Of a stretch of 64,000 nucleotides of DNA, positions 34,134 to 41,912 are shown in pieces. The notes beneath the pieces are model-generated. The model saw only the letters and a program-made list of their open reading frames with translations, made no database searches and was not told the DNA's origin. Every line of letters starts with the position of its first letter. The stretch's first letter is position 1. Source of the DNA: JAGWBJ01 sp964291465 (GTDB lineage: Bacteria; Chloroflexota; Dehalococcoidia; Lucifugimonadales; JAGWBF01). Where the stretch lies: the NCBI GenBank assembly GCA_964291465.2, contig OZ219942.1, positions 248,001 through 312,000 on the forward strand, written 5' to 3'. The translations under genes were made by a program, and so were the position numbers.

Positions 34134-35522
34134 ATGATGCGGCGCACCAAGATCAAGGACGTTCTAGCGGGAGCCGAAGCCGGGGGCGAGGTGGTAGTGC
34201 AGGGGTGGGTGAAGACCCGCCGCTCCTCCAAGGCCGTCTCGTTCCTGCAGATAAACGACGGGTCGACCCTGAAGGACCTGCAGGTGGTCGTGGACCGGGG
34301 CCTCCCCATCCACGAGGCGGCGGAGTCACTGGGCACCGGCTCCAGCGTCAGGGTCTCCGGCGACCTCATGGAGTCCCCAGGCAAGGGCCAGACCTACGAG
34401 GTCCACGCCAAGACCATGGAGGTGCTGGGGGGCGCCGACCCCGACTCCTACCCCCTCCAGAAGAAGCGGCACAGCCTGGAGTTCCTGCGCGAGATGGCGT
34501 ACCTCAGGCCCAGGACCAACACCTTCGGAGCCATGGCCCGGGTCAGGAACGCGATGGCCTACGGCATCCACAAGTTCTTCCAGGACCGAGGGTTCCTCTT
34601 CCTCCAGGCCCCGATGATCACCACCAGCGACGCCGAGGGCGCCGGCGCCATGTTCCGGGTCACCACCCTGGACATGAACAAGCCACCGGTCAGAGACGGC
34701 GTGGTGGACGACGGAGAGGACTTCTTCGGCAAGCCGGCCTACCTGACGGTCAGCGGCCAGCTCGAGGCGGAAATCTTCGCCTTGGCCCTCTCCGACGTGT
34801 ACACCTTCGGCCCCACCTTCCGGGCCGAGAACTCCAACACCTCCAGGCACCTGGCCGAGTTCTGGATGGTGGAGCCAGAGGTGGCCTTCTGCGACCTGGA
34901 TGGCCTGGCCGAGCTAGCCGAGGAGTTCCTGAAGGAGATATTCTCCTTCACCCTGGCCCAATGCCCCGAGGACATGGCCTTCTTCAACCGGTTCTACGAC
35001 GACACGGCCATCTCCACCCTGGAGGACATCGCCAAGTCGTCCTTCGAGCGGATCACGTACACCGAGGCCATCGACATCCTGATGGGGTCCGGGGAGAGCT
35101 TCGAGTTCCCCGTGCAGTGGGGCCTGGACCTCCAGTCGGAGCACGAGCGGTTCCTGACCGAGAAGAAGATCGGGCGGCCGGTCATCGTCACCGACTACCC
35201 CAAGGAGATAAAGGCCTTCTACATGCGCCAGAACGACGACGGCAAGACGGTGGCGGCCCTGGACGTGCTGGTGCCCCGCATCGGCGAGATCATCGGCGGC
35301 AGCCAACGGGAGGAGCGCAGGGAGCTGCTGCTGGAGGGGATCCGCAGGCACGACCTGGACGAGGCCAACTACTGGTGGTACCTGGACCTGAGGAGCTACG
35401 GCACAGTGCCCCATGCAGGCTTCGGCCTGGGCTTCGAGAGGACCGTGCAGTTCGCCACCGGGATGCAGAACATCCGCGACGTGACCGCCTTCCCGCGCAC
35501 GCCCAAGAGCGCCGAGTTCTAG
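34134..35522 (+). CDS. asnS: asparagine-tRNA ligase
   Basis: A class IIb aminoacyl-tRNA synthetase of 462 aa. The N-terminal OB fold reads VVVQGWVKTRRSSKAVSFLQINDGS. Motif 2 is TFRAENSNTSRHLAEFWMVEPE and motif 3 is GFGLGFERTVQF. The Asn-specific features, no insertion domain and FPRTPKSAEF at the end, support AsnS over AspS. The ATG at 34134 follows AGGAGGG; a GTG at 34116 is less likely. Confidence 0.96.
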   Translation: MMRRTKIKDVLAGAEAGGEVVVQGWVKTRRSSKAVSFLQINDGSTLKDLQVVVDRGLPIHEAAESLGTGSSVRVSGDLMESPGKGQTYEVHAKTMEVLGGADPDSYPLQKKRHSLEFLREMAYLRPRTNTFGAMARVRNAMAYGIHKFFQDRGFLFLQAPMITTSDAEGAGAMFRVTTLDMNKPPVRDGVVDDGEDFFGKPAYLTVSGQLEAEIFALALSDVYTFGPTFRAENSNTSRHLAEFWMVEPEVAFCDLDGLAELAEEFLKEIFSFTLAQCPEDMAFFNRFYDDTAISTLEDIAKSSFERITYTEAIDILMGSGESFEFPVQWGLDLQSEHERFLTEKKIGRPVIVTDYPKEIKAFYMRQNDDGKTVAALDVLVPRIGEIIGGSQREERRELLLEGIRRHDLDEANYWWYLDLRSYGTVPHAGFGLGFERTVQFATGMQNIRDVTAFPRTPKSAEF

Positions 35523-35578
35523 CCATAGAGGCCCTGGACCCATCCGGCCCGGCCTTTCGCAGCGCCCTCGACGGCCTC

Positions 35579-36958
35579 ATGGACCTGTACCGGCGGGTGG
35601 CGGCGGAGCCGGGGGTGGCGGCCCGCTACCGGGAGTGGCGAGCCCGCCTGGCCCGCCACTACGGCCGCCCCGCGGGAGACCCGGACCTGTTCGTCCGTCA
35701 CACCCACCTGTCCACCGTCGCCCGGCTCCTGGGCGCCCGCATCCTCGCCCCCGACTCCCCTCCGCCCGGCCCCGAGGAGGTGGCCGCCGTCGTGGAGGGC
35801 ACGTGGTTCCGGGAGCGGGACGTCTACAACCTCGCCGAGGAGGACTTCTTCACCTGGCCCATCCATCCCCTGATCGCCCGGGAGGCGGCGTCCCTGTACC
35901 GCCTCCTGGCCGACGCCGTGACCGGGTGGGACCCCCGGGGGCCCGATGCGGGGCCCGTGGACTCCCTCCACACCCTCCTGGACGGTGAAGACACCCCGGA
36001 CTCGGCGGACAAGCCGCCAACGCTGGCGGAGGCCGTCCTGTCCGGGGAGCTGCGCCTGAAGGACAGCCCCACGGCCAGGGTGCTGGACGCCGCCTGCCGC
36101 TCGGGGTCCCTGATCGGCGCCGCGGTCCGGCTGCTGAGGGAAGCCAAGCTGGGAATGGGGATGGACGGGTACGACACCCTGACCCAGGTCACCTCCGACG
36201 TGGCCGGGGTCGACGGGCACCCGGCGCGGGTCATGGTGGCGCGGCTGGCATACCTGTACGGCCTGGGAGACCTGGTGCGCCAGCCCCATCCCCCCGTGCT
36301 GGTGCCCGTGTACCTGGCCGACGCACTGGCCCCTCCCAGGGCGTTGGACGGCAGTCAAACCCAGGCACACCTAGTGCTGGAGTCCCCGGAGGGCGGCGGG
36401 TACCCGCTGCCCGACAGCGTTGCCGCCGACCCGGCGCACCTGGACTGGCTCTTCCACCGCCTGGGCCAGTACGTCCACGGGGCCCAACTCCGCGCCCCGC
36501 GGCAGGGAGAGGCAGATGCCATCGACGCCGTGATGGGCCCCCTGTACGCCTACCTCACGTCGCCCAAGCGCACGGGGCTGATGACCCTGCCGGGCCTGGA
36601 GCCCCGAGACGCCCAGGTGATGTGCGAGACGGCCCGGAAGATCATCACGCTGGGTCTGCGGGGCGAAGGCGTCCTGTGGAGCTACCTCGTCAAGAACGCC
36701 GCCGCCCCCGTCCACCTGGCCCGGCGTAAGTTCGACTTGGTGTTGGGCAGGACGCCCCCGGGCGAAAGCGCGGCCGGCTTCCTGGCCCGGGCTGCCGACC
36801 TGTACCTGCGAGAGGGGGGAAGGGCGGCAGTCGTCTTTGACCCCTCGGACCGTATGGACACGGGCGCCCACCCACCCGCCCCGGAGCTCGGACAGACCAG
36901 GACCGTCGACCTCACCCCCGGCCCGCACCCCTGGCGGCTGGCGGTGGCCGAGGGGTAA
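35579..36958 (+). CDS. degenerate N6-adenine DNA methylase-like protein
   Basis: A protein of about 459 aa that resembles type IIG/Eco57I-like adenine methylases. It has LFVRHTHLSTVARLL, then VLDAACRSGSLIGAA where methylases have DPACGSGTFL, then AGVDGHPARVMVARLAY. The catalytic NPPY/W is replaced by FDLVLGRTPP and is followed at once by ESAAGFLARAADLYLREGG, so the substrate region is deleted. I expect no methylation activity. The start is uncertain: coding-like sequence begins right at the asnS stop, but the first ATG is 35579 and has no clear ribosome site. Confidence 0.6.
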   Translation: MDLYRRVAAEPGVAARYREWRARLARHYGRPAGDPDLFVRHTHLSTVARLLGARILAPDSPPPGPEEVAAVVEGTWFRERDVYNLAEEDFFTWPIHPLIAREAASLYRLLADAVTGWDPRGPDAGPVDSLHTLLDGEDTPDSADKPPTLAEAVLSGELRLKDSPTARVLDAACRSGSLIGAAVRLLREAKLGMGMDGYDTLTQVTSDVAGVDGHPARVMVARLAYLYGLGDLVRQPHPPVLVPVYLADALAPPRALDGSQTQAHLVLESPEGGGYPLPDSVAADPAHLDWLFHRLGQYVHGAQLRAPRQGEADAIDAVMGPLYAYLTSPKRTGLMTLPGLEPRDAQVMCETARKIITLGLRGEGVLWSYLVKNAAAPVHLARRKFDLVLGRTPPGESAAGFLARAADLYLREGGRAAVVFDPSDRMDTGAHPPAPELGQTRTVDLTPGPHPWRLAVAEG

Positions 36959-37016
36959 CCCCCCCCGCCGCCCGTGCCCCTCGACCAGCCGGCCCTGCCC
37001 CTCCCGGAAGTGCTGG

Positions 37017-37022
37017 TATAAT
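37017..37022 (+). promoter_or_regulatory. extended -10 promoter of the CoA-transferase gene
   Basis: TGGTATAAT forms an extended -10 (TG-n-TATAAT) 32 nt ahead of the ATG at 37055. There is no good -35, which extended -10 promoters do not need. Confidence 0.55.
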
Positions 37023-37054
37023 GTACCGACCCCTTGAGAGGAGACAGAAGACCC

Positions 37055-38263
37055 ATGTCGCAACAGGCCCCCCTGCCCCTGGACGGAGTGATCGTGTTGG
37101 ACTGCACCCAGGTGATGGCCGGCCCCTTCTGTACCCTCCTCCTGGGGGACATGGGCGCCGACGTGATCAAGGTGGAGCGGCCCGAGGGGGACGACGTGCG
37201 CCGCCAGGGACCCCCCTGGATAGCCGGCAGGGCCGCCTCTTTCATGGCCATCAACCGCAACAAGCGCAGCATCGTCCTCAACCTGCGGACCGACGAGGGC
37301 AAGGACGTGTTCCGGACGCTGGCCCAGCGGGCCGACGTGGTGACGGAGAACTTCCGCCCCGGGACCATGGAGAGGCTGGGCCTGGGCTACAAGCAGCTCA
37401 GCGCCCTGAAGCCGGAGCTGATTTACGCCGCCATCTCCGGCTTCGGCCAGACCGGGCCATACAGCCAGCGACGCGGCTTCGACCTAGTCGCCCAGGGGAT
37501 GAGCGGCCTGATGAGCGTCACCGGCTACCCCGACGCTCCTCCCGTGAAGGTCGGGGTGCCCATCACCGACCTCACTTCGGGGATGTACGCCGCCTACGGC
37601 ATCCTGAACGCCTACATCCACCGCCTCAAGACCGGCCAGGGGCAGATGGTGGACACGTCCCTGCTGGAAGCCGGCATCGCCTATAGCTTCTGGGAGTCCA
37701 CGGTCTACTTCTACGGCGGCGAGGTGCCGGGCCCACTGGGCTCGGCCCACCGTCTCTCGGCCCCGTACCAGGCCTTCCGCACCAGCGACGGCTACATGAA
37801 CATCGGCGGCGCGACCCAGCGCACCTGGGCTTCACTGTGCAAGGCCATAGGCCGGGAGGAGCTGACGTCGGACCCGCGCTTCGTCGAGCCCGGCGACCGG
37901 AAGGTGCGGGAGGCGGAGCTGGCGGCGACCCTGGAGGAGACCTTCTACACCCGGACCACGGACCAGTGGATGAAGGCCCTAGACGACGCCGGGGTGCCAT
38001 GCGGCCCCATCAACGACCTGGACCAGGTGTACAACGACCCCCACGTGCTGGCCCGGGAGATGCTGGTGGAGCAGGAGGACCCCGACGTGGGTACGCTGAA
38101 GAACATAGGCATCCCGGTGAAGCTCTCGGAGACCCCCGGCCGCATCCGCCGCCGCGCACCCGACCTGGGAGAGCACACCCGGGAGGTGCTGCTGGAGGCG
38201 GGATACAGCAGCGCCGAGGTGGACCGGATGAGGGACGCGGGAACGGTGAAGGAGGGCGGCTAG
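37055..38263 (+). CDS. CaiB/BaiF family CoA-transferase
   Basis: A 402-aa class III CoA-transferase. The N-terminus LDGVIVLDCTQVMAGPFCTLLLGDMGADVIKVE is diagnostic, and the segment NKRSIVLNLRTDEGKDVF with the following region fits the family. The catalytic Asp is probably in the DTSLLEAG segment near residue 200. It moves CoA between carboxylic acids in catabolism. The acid is unknown. It shares the stop palindrome CTAG with the gene on the opposite strand. Start chosen at the ATG preceded by AGGAGA rather than a TTG at 37034. Confidence 0.92.
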   Translation: MSQQAPLPLDGVIVLDCTQVMAGPFCTLLLGDMGADVIKVERPEGDDVRRQGPPWIAGRAASFMAINRNKRSIVLNLRTDEGKDVFRTLAQRADVVTENFRPGTMERLGLGYKQLSALKPELIYAAISGFGQTGPYSQRRGFDLVAQGMSGLMSVTGYPDAPPVKVGVPITDLTSGMYAAYGILNAYIHRLKTGQGQMVDTSLLEAGIAYSFWESTVYFYGGEVPGPLGSAHRLSAPYQAFRTSDGYMNIGGATQRTWASLCKAIGREELTSDPRFVEPGDRKVREAELAATLEETFYTRTTDQWMKALDDAGVPCGPINDLDQVYNDPHVLAREMLVEQEDPDVGTLKNIGIPVKLSETPGRIRRRAPDLGEHTREVLLEAGYSSAEVDRMRDAGTVKEGG

Positions 38264-38811
38264 CCGGGAAGGGTCGACTTGACCCCGCCGGGCAGCTCCA
38301 CCACCTCCAGGGCGGACAGGGCGTGGGAGAGGGCCTGGTAGTAGCCGATATACACCAGCAGGTCCACCACCATTGCCCCTCCCAACCCGGTCTGCACCGC
38401 CCTGAACACCGGCTCCGAGACACGGTGGTCCCGCAGCAGCTCCAGGGTGAATTGGACCACGTCGGCGTCCTGGCCGACGAGCCCCTCGGGGGCGCGTCCC
38501 TCCCGGATCGACTCGATTACGGCGTCCTCCACGCCCACCCTGCGCGCCTGGCGCTCGTTGGCCGTCCACACGTAGTCGCCCCGGCACTCCCTGGCGGTGA
38601 CCAGCACGGCAACGGCCCGGACTCGGTCGGGCAGGGGGGTCTCGAAGCGTACGTAGGCGCCCAGCGGGGACATCCTGGCGGCAGCCTCGGGGCTGTTCAG
38701 CAGGACGGCGAAGTTGGGGTCCACGTTGCCGCGGCTGGCGGCGATGTCATCGTAGACGTGACGTTGCTCCGGGGCCAGGTCCTCCCGGGCCATGAAGGGC
38801 AGTCGCGGCAT
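38260..38811 (-). CDS. carboxymuconolactone decarboxylase/AhpD-like protein
   Basis: A 183-aa all-helical protein of the carboxymuconolactone decarboxylase-like superfamily, judged from RVRAVAVLVTARECRGDYVWTANE and the following VVQFTLELLRDHRVSE. The redox CxxC of AhpD is absent (only one Cys in the core), so peroxidase support is unlikely. A role in aromatic or lactone catabolism is possible. The ATG at 38811 follows GGGGGAGGA. It heads a minus-strand run whose upstream neighbours are an HpcH aldolase and an NTF2-like protein. Confidence 0.8.
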   Translation of the reverse strand: MPRLPFMAREDLAPEQRHVYDDIAASRGNVDPNFAVLLNSPEAAARMSPLGAYVRFETPLPDRVRAVAVLVTARECRGDYVWTANERQARRVGVEDAVIESIREGRAPEGLVGQDADVVQFTLELLRDHRVSEPVFRAVQTGLGGAMVVDLLVYIGYYQALSHALSALEVVELPGGVKSTLPG

Positions 38812-38881
38812 GTCCAGTCCTCCCCCCTTGTGCTGCGGCCAAATGGTGCTGCGCCGTATCCGCCTGTGGCAATGGTATGGG

Positions 38882-39670
38882 CTAGTGTCCCTCCAGGGAC
38901 TTGAGCAGCCGGTCGCCCTCGCGCTTCCAGAACTGGAACAGGATGGAGATGTCGGTGTGTATAGAGAAGTGCCTGACCCCCATGTCCAGGTACTCCTTGG
39001 CCTCGTCGGCGCTCTGGACCTCAGCCCGGGGCGGCACCCCCATCTTGATGGCGGTCTCGAAGGTCTTCTTCTTGGCGGCAACCACCTCGGGGTGCTTGGT
39101 ATCCCCCGGGCGGCCTATGTTAACCGCGAAGTCGTTTCCACCCCACTGGACCATGTCCACTCCCGGCTCCTCCAGTATCTGCTCCAGGTTGTCCACCGCC
39201 CCCTTCTTCTCGATCATGAAGGCGAGGACCGTGTCCCCGATGGACTGCACGTACTCCGGCGTCCCACCGTACCCCATGTAGGAGTTGCGCCTAGTGGCGA
39301 CGCCGTAGTGGCCGCCGTAGTCCGGGTGGTCCGGCCTGGCGGCCCTGATGCACTCCCGGACCTCCTCGATGCTCCTGGTGTCGGTGAACAGGACGCTGCC
39401 GAACCCCGCGCCGATACCCCTCTGGGCCAGGAAGGGCATCAGGCTCTGGTCGATCTTGATCATTGTCCCCATGCCGTGGAGCTCGGCCGCCCGGCACAGG
39501 TTGTCGAGGTCGTGGAGGTCCGAGGGCCCGTACTCGGCTACGAACTCCACGTAGTCGTACATACCCGTGTGGCCTATGGCCTCCACCACCGAGGGCCAGA
39601 CGGTGTGGATTCGCGTGCTGACGGTGGGCTTTCCCTCCGCCAGCTTCTGCCTGAGGAGATTCGGTCTCAT
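38882..39670 (-). CDS. HpcH/HpaI family aldolase
   Basis: A 262-aa TIM-barrel aldolase of the HpcH/HpaI family, class II pyruvate-dependent aldolases that cleave 2-keto-4-hydroxy acids. Seen are FVAEYGPSDLHDLDN, the metal/substrate strand PGVDMVQWGGNDFAVNIG, and the closing GVRHFSIHTD. Divergence near the usual Arg and Glu positions leaves the substrate open. It lies between the AhpD-like and NTF2-like genes on the same strand. Confidence 0.85.
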   Translation of the reverse strand: MRPNLLRQKLAEGKPTVSTRIHTVWPSVVEAIGHTGMYDYVEFVAEYGPSDLHDLDNLCRAAELHGMGTMIKIDQSLMPFLAQRGIGAGFGSVLFTDTRSIEEVRECIRAARPDHPDYGGHYGVATRRNSYMGYGGTPEYVQSIGDTVLAFMIEKKGAVDNLEQILEEPGVDMVQWGGNDFAVNIGRPGDTKHPEVVAAKKKTFETAIKMGVPPRAEVQSADEAKEYLDMGVRHFSIHTDISILFQFWKREGDRLLKSLEGH

Positions 39671-39734
39671 GGTCTTGTCCTCCCGTACTTCCTATCGTGT
39701 ATTGCATCCCACCCGAGCGCGGGTTGGCGCGGCG

Positions 39735-40124
39735 TCAGGCGGACGCGTGGTGGTGTACCATGCGCCACTCGCCCCCGCTGCGCACGAAAACGTTGGTCGC
39801 CTGGACGCCGAAGTTCGTAGCGCGGCCGTCCATGACGCTGCTGATGTTCTCAACGCAGGAGACCCACGCGCTGTCTCCCTGGATGACCACCCGGGTGTCG
39901 GTGATGTTGAAGTGCATGAGGGTGGTATTGTAGAAGATCCCCTCCCAGCTGGCTTTGATGTCCCGCCACCCGGTCAGCAGCCGCCACCCGGGATGGACGC
40001 ACATGACCCGGGCCGAGGTTTCCCACACCCGCTCCATTTCGTCGAGGTCCAGGCTCCCGAAGGCCTGGTAGAAGCGCAGGTTGGCCGCCTTCACTGCCTC
40101 GACTTCGGCGTCGTTGTCCACCAT
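39735..40124 (-). CDS. NTF2-like (SnoaL/DUF4440-type) protein
   Basis: A 129-aa cone-shaped NTF2-fold protein: ANLRFYQAFGSLDLDEMERVWE, CVHPGW, GWRDIKASWEGIF, and the final strand NVFVRSGGEWRMVHHHAS. Such proteins are isomerases, dehydratases or simple ligand binders. The ATG at 40124 is set by GGAGGG 6 nt upstream. It is the first gene of the minus-strand run with the aldolase. Confidence 0.82.
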   Translation of the reverse strand: MVDNDAEVEAVKAANLRFYQAFGSLDLDEMERVWETSARVMCVHPGWRLLTGWRDIKASWEGIFYNTTLMHFNITDTRVVIQGDSAWVSCVENISSVMDGRATNFGVQATNVFVRSGGEWRMVHHHASA

Positions 40125-40259
40125 GCTGACCCTCCGGGAAAGGACGACCAAATTCTACCAGAAAGCGGTATCGATTCCTAATGGGCCAGGCGGGATAGTA
40201 TACTGGCGCGGACCGGCTCCCGGGCCCGGTGCTCGGGACGCGGGGAAAGGGGGTGTTCG

Positions 40260-41060
40260 TTGGCTGGCAACGAGGTACGGTTCGAGACGACCGGCGGGGT
40301 CGCGACGGTGACCCTGGACCGTCCCCAGGTGAGAAACGCCCTCTCCGCCGACGCCATGCAGCAGCTCGTGGCGGCCCTGGAGGAGTGCCGCGGCTCCCGG
40401 GTCCGGGCCGTGGTGCTCACCGGGGCCGGGGGAGCCTTCTGCTCCGGCGCCGACGTACGGGGCTTCGCCGACGTCCTGGGGGGCGGGGCGGAGGGGATGT
40501 CCGCGCACCTGCGGACCCAGGCGGGACGCCTCCACCGGGGGGTGATCATGGCCATCAGGGACCTGCCCAAGCCCGTCATCGCCGCCGTCGACGGGGTGGC
40601 CGCGGGGGGCGGGCTGGGCCTGGCCCTCGCCTGCGACCTGCGCCTGGCATCGGAGCGGGCACGGTTCGTCATGGCCTACGCGGGCATCGGGGCCACGGCG
40701 GACGGGGGTTCTACCTACTACCTTCCCCGGCTGGTGGGACCGGCCCTGGCCATGGAGATGTATTTGGTGAACCAGCCCATCAGCGCCCAGAGGGCGCTGG
40801 AGATGGGGCTGGTGAACCGGGTGGTCGCCGCGGAGGAGCTGGAGCGGCACGCCATGGAGCTGGCCGGCCGCCTGGCCTCGGGCCCCACCATGGCCTTCGG
40901 CCGCGTGAAGGCTCTGATGGACGCCTCCTGGAGCACGGACCTGGGGTCCCAGCTCGACGCCGAGACCGCCGCCATCAGCGGAATCGCCCTGACCGCCGAC
41001 TTCCAGGAGGGGGTGACCGCCTTCGTGGAGAAGCGGCCCCCCCAGTTCAGGGGAGAGTAA
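40260..41060 (+). CDS. enoyl-CoA hydratase/isomerase family protein
   Basis: A 266-aa crotonase-fold protein. The oxyanion-hole segments are GAFCSGADVRGF and GVAAGGGLGLALACDL, and the region ATADGGSTYYLPRLVG follows the usual order. The usual first catalytic Glu is not evident, while an Asp is present at the second position, so it may be an isomerase or other crotonase reaction. The start is TTG after AAAGGGGG. It likely acts in acyl-CoA degradation along with the nearby CoA-transferase. Confidence 0.88.
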   Translation: MAGNEVRFETTGGVATVTLDRPQVRNALSADAMQQLVAALEECRGSRVRAVVLTGAGGAFCSGADVRGFADVLGGGAEGMSAHLRTQAGRLHRGVIMAIRDLPKPVIAAVDGVAAGGGLGLALACDLRLASERARFVMAYAGIGATADGGSTYYLPRLVGPALAMEMYLVNQPISAQRALEMGLVNRVVAAEELERHAMELAGRLASGPTMAFGRVKALMDASWSTDLGSQLDAETAAISGIALTADFQEGVTAFVEKRPPQFRGE

Positions 41061-41164
41061 GACCCGAACGGCCCCCGGACTCGGGGCGCCGTTGGAGCGG
41101 GACCATGCCCGCGCCATGAACTCGTCCATTTGCCCCTTGGGGGGCACAGGCGTACAATCCGGAC

Positions 41165-41560
41165 ATGGAGCGAAGCAGGGACTGGCTGTACCAAGCCCAG
41201 GGCGACTTGGAGCACGCCCGCAGCGACCTGGAGCGGGGATACCACGAGTGGGCGTGTTTCTCGGCCCAACAGGCGGCGGAGAAGGCCGTGAAGGCCGTCT
41301 TCCAGAGGATGGGCTGCGAGGCGTGGGGCCACTCTATCGCAGACCTGCTGGAAGAGCTGTCCACGTCCCACGATGTCCCTCGAGATCTGATAGACGCAGG
41401 CCTGGAGCTGGACAAGGCCTACATACCCACCAGATATCCCAACGCCCATCCCTCGGGGGCGCCCAGGAGCAGGTACACAAGCGGAGAGGCGGGCAGGCTG
41501 ATTGAGCACGCGGCCGGCATCATCGAGTTCTGTACGGGTCTTCTACCCCCGGTTCAGTGA
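41165..41560 (+). CDS. HEPN domain protein (candidate toxin of a HEPN-MNT pair)
   Basis: A 131-aa HEPN protein (PF05168 type): DWLYQAQGDLEHAR, HEWACFSAQQAAEKAVKAVFQ and LDKAYIPTRYPNAHP. The R-x4-H spacing in RYPNAH resembles the RNase motif of HEPN toxins. It overlaps the following nucleotidyltransferase gene, and HEPN-MNT pairs are known type VII toxin-antitoxin systems, so this is the likely toxin. Regulation would be through the partner. Confidence 0.85.
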   Translation: MERSRDWLYQAQGDLEHARSDLERGYHEWACFSAQQAAEKAVKAVFQRMGCEAWGHSIADLLEELSTSHDVPRDLIDAGLELDKAYIPTRYPNAHPSGAPRSRYTSGEAGRLIEHAAGIIEFCTGLLPPVQ

Positions 41561-41912
41561 AGAGGAGCTGGTCCAGCGGCTTCGCGCCCGGCTGCCGGAG
41601 CTGCTGCGGCTCCTCCCGGTCAGGCTGGCGGTGCTGTTCGGCTCCTACGCCAAGGGTAGATACACCGTGGCCAGCGACGTGGACCTGCTGGTCGTATATG
41701 CGGGGCGCCCCCGGGAAGACGCCTTTGTCCTGGTGAAGAAGGCCATGGCCCTTCGGGGCCTGGAGCCCCACGTGTACTCCGAGGGCGACTACCTGGCGGT
41801 CAAGCCCACCATCGACAGGATGATCCAGGGAGGCGTGGTCCTGTTCCGGGACACCGGCGACGACCCTGACCAGGAGGGACGGCCGCCGGCTGCTACAGCT
41901 CCACCAGCGTAG
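41502..41912 (+). CDS. MNT-type nucleotidyltransferase (candidate antitoxin)
   Basis: A 136-aa minimal nucleotidyltransferase. The active site is LFGSYAKGRYTVASDVDLLVVY (GS then D-x-D). In HEPN-MNT pairs the MNT protein adds AMP to the HEPN partner and silences it. The only start I see is a TTG at 41502, which overlaps the HEPN gene by 59 nt, and family-like sequence begins a few codons later (FSEEELVQRL). The last 20 nt overlap the mutS2 gene on the other strand. Confidence 0.82.
   Translation: MSTRPASSSSVRVFYPRFSEEELVQRLRARLPELLRLLPVRLAVLFGSYAKGRYTVASDVDLLVVYAGRPREDAFVLVKKAMALRGLEPHVYSEGDYLAVKPTIDRMIQGGVVLFRDTGDDPDQEGRPPAATAPPA

Noticed and set aside
40196..40204. TAGTATACT as promoter between the NTF2-like and enoyl-CoA hydratase genes
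   Set aside because: It contains good -10 words on both strands, but neither direction has a -35 at proper distance, so I do not list it.
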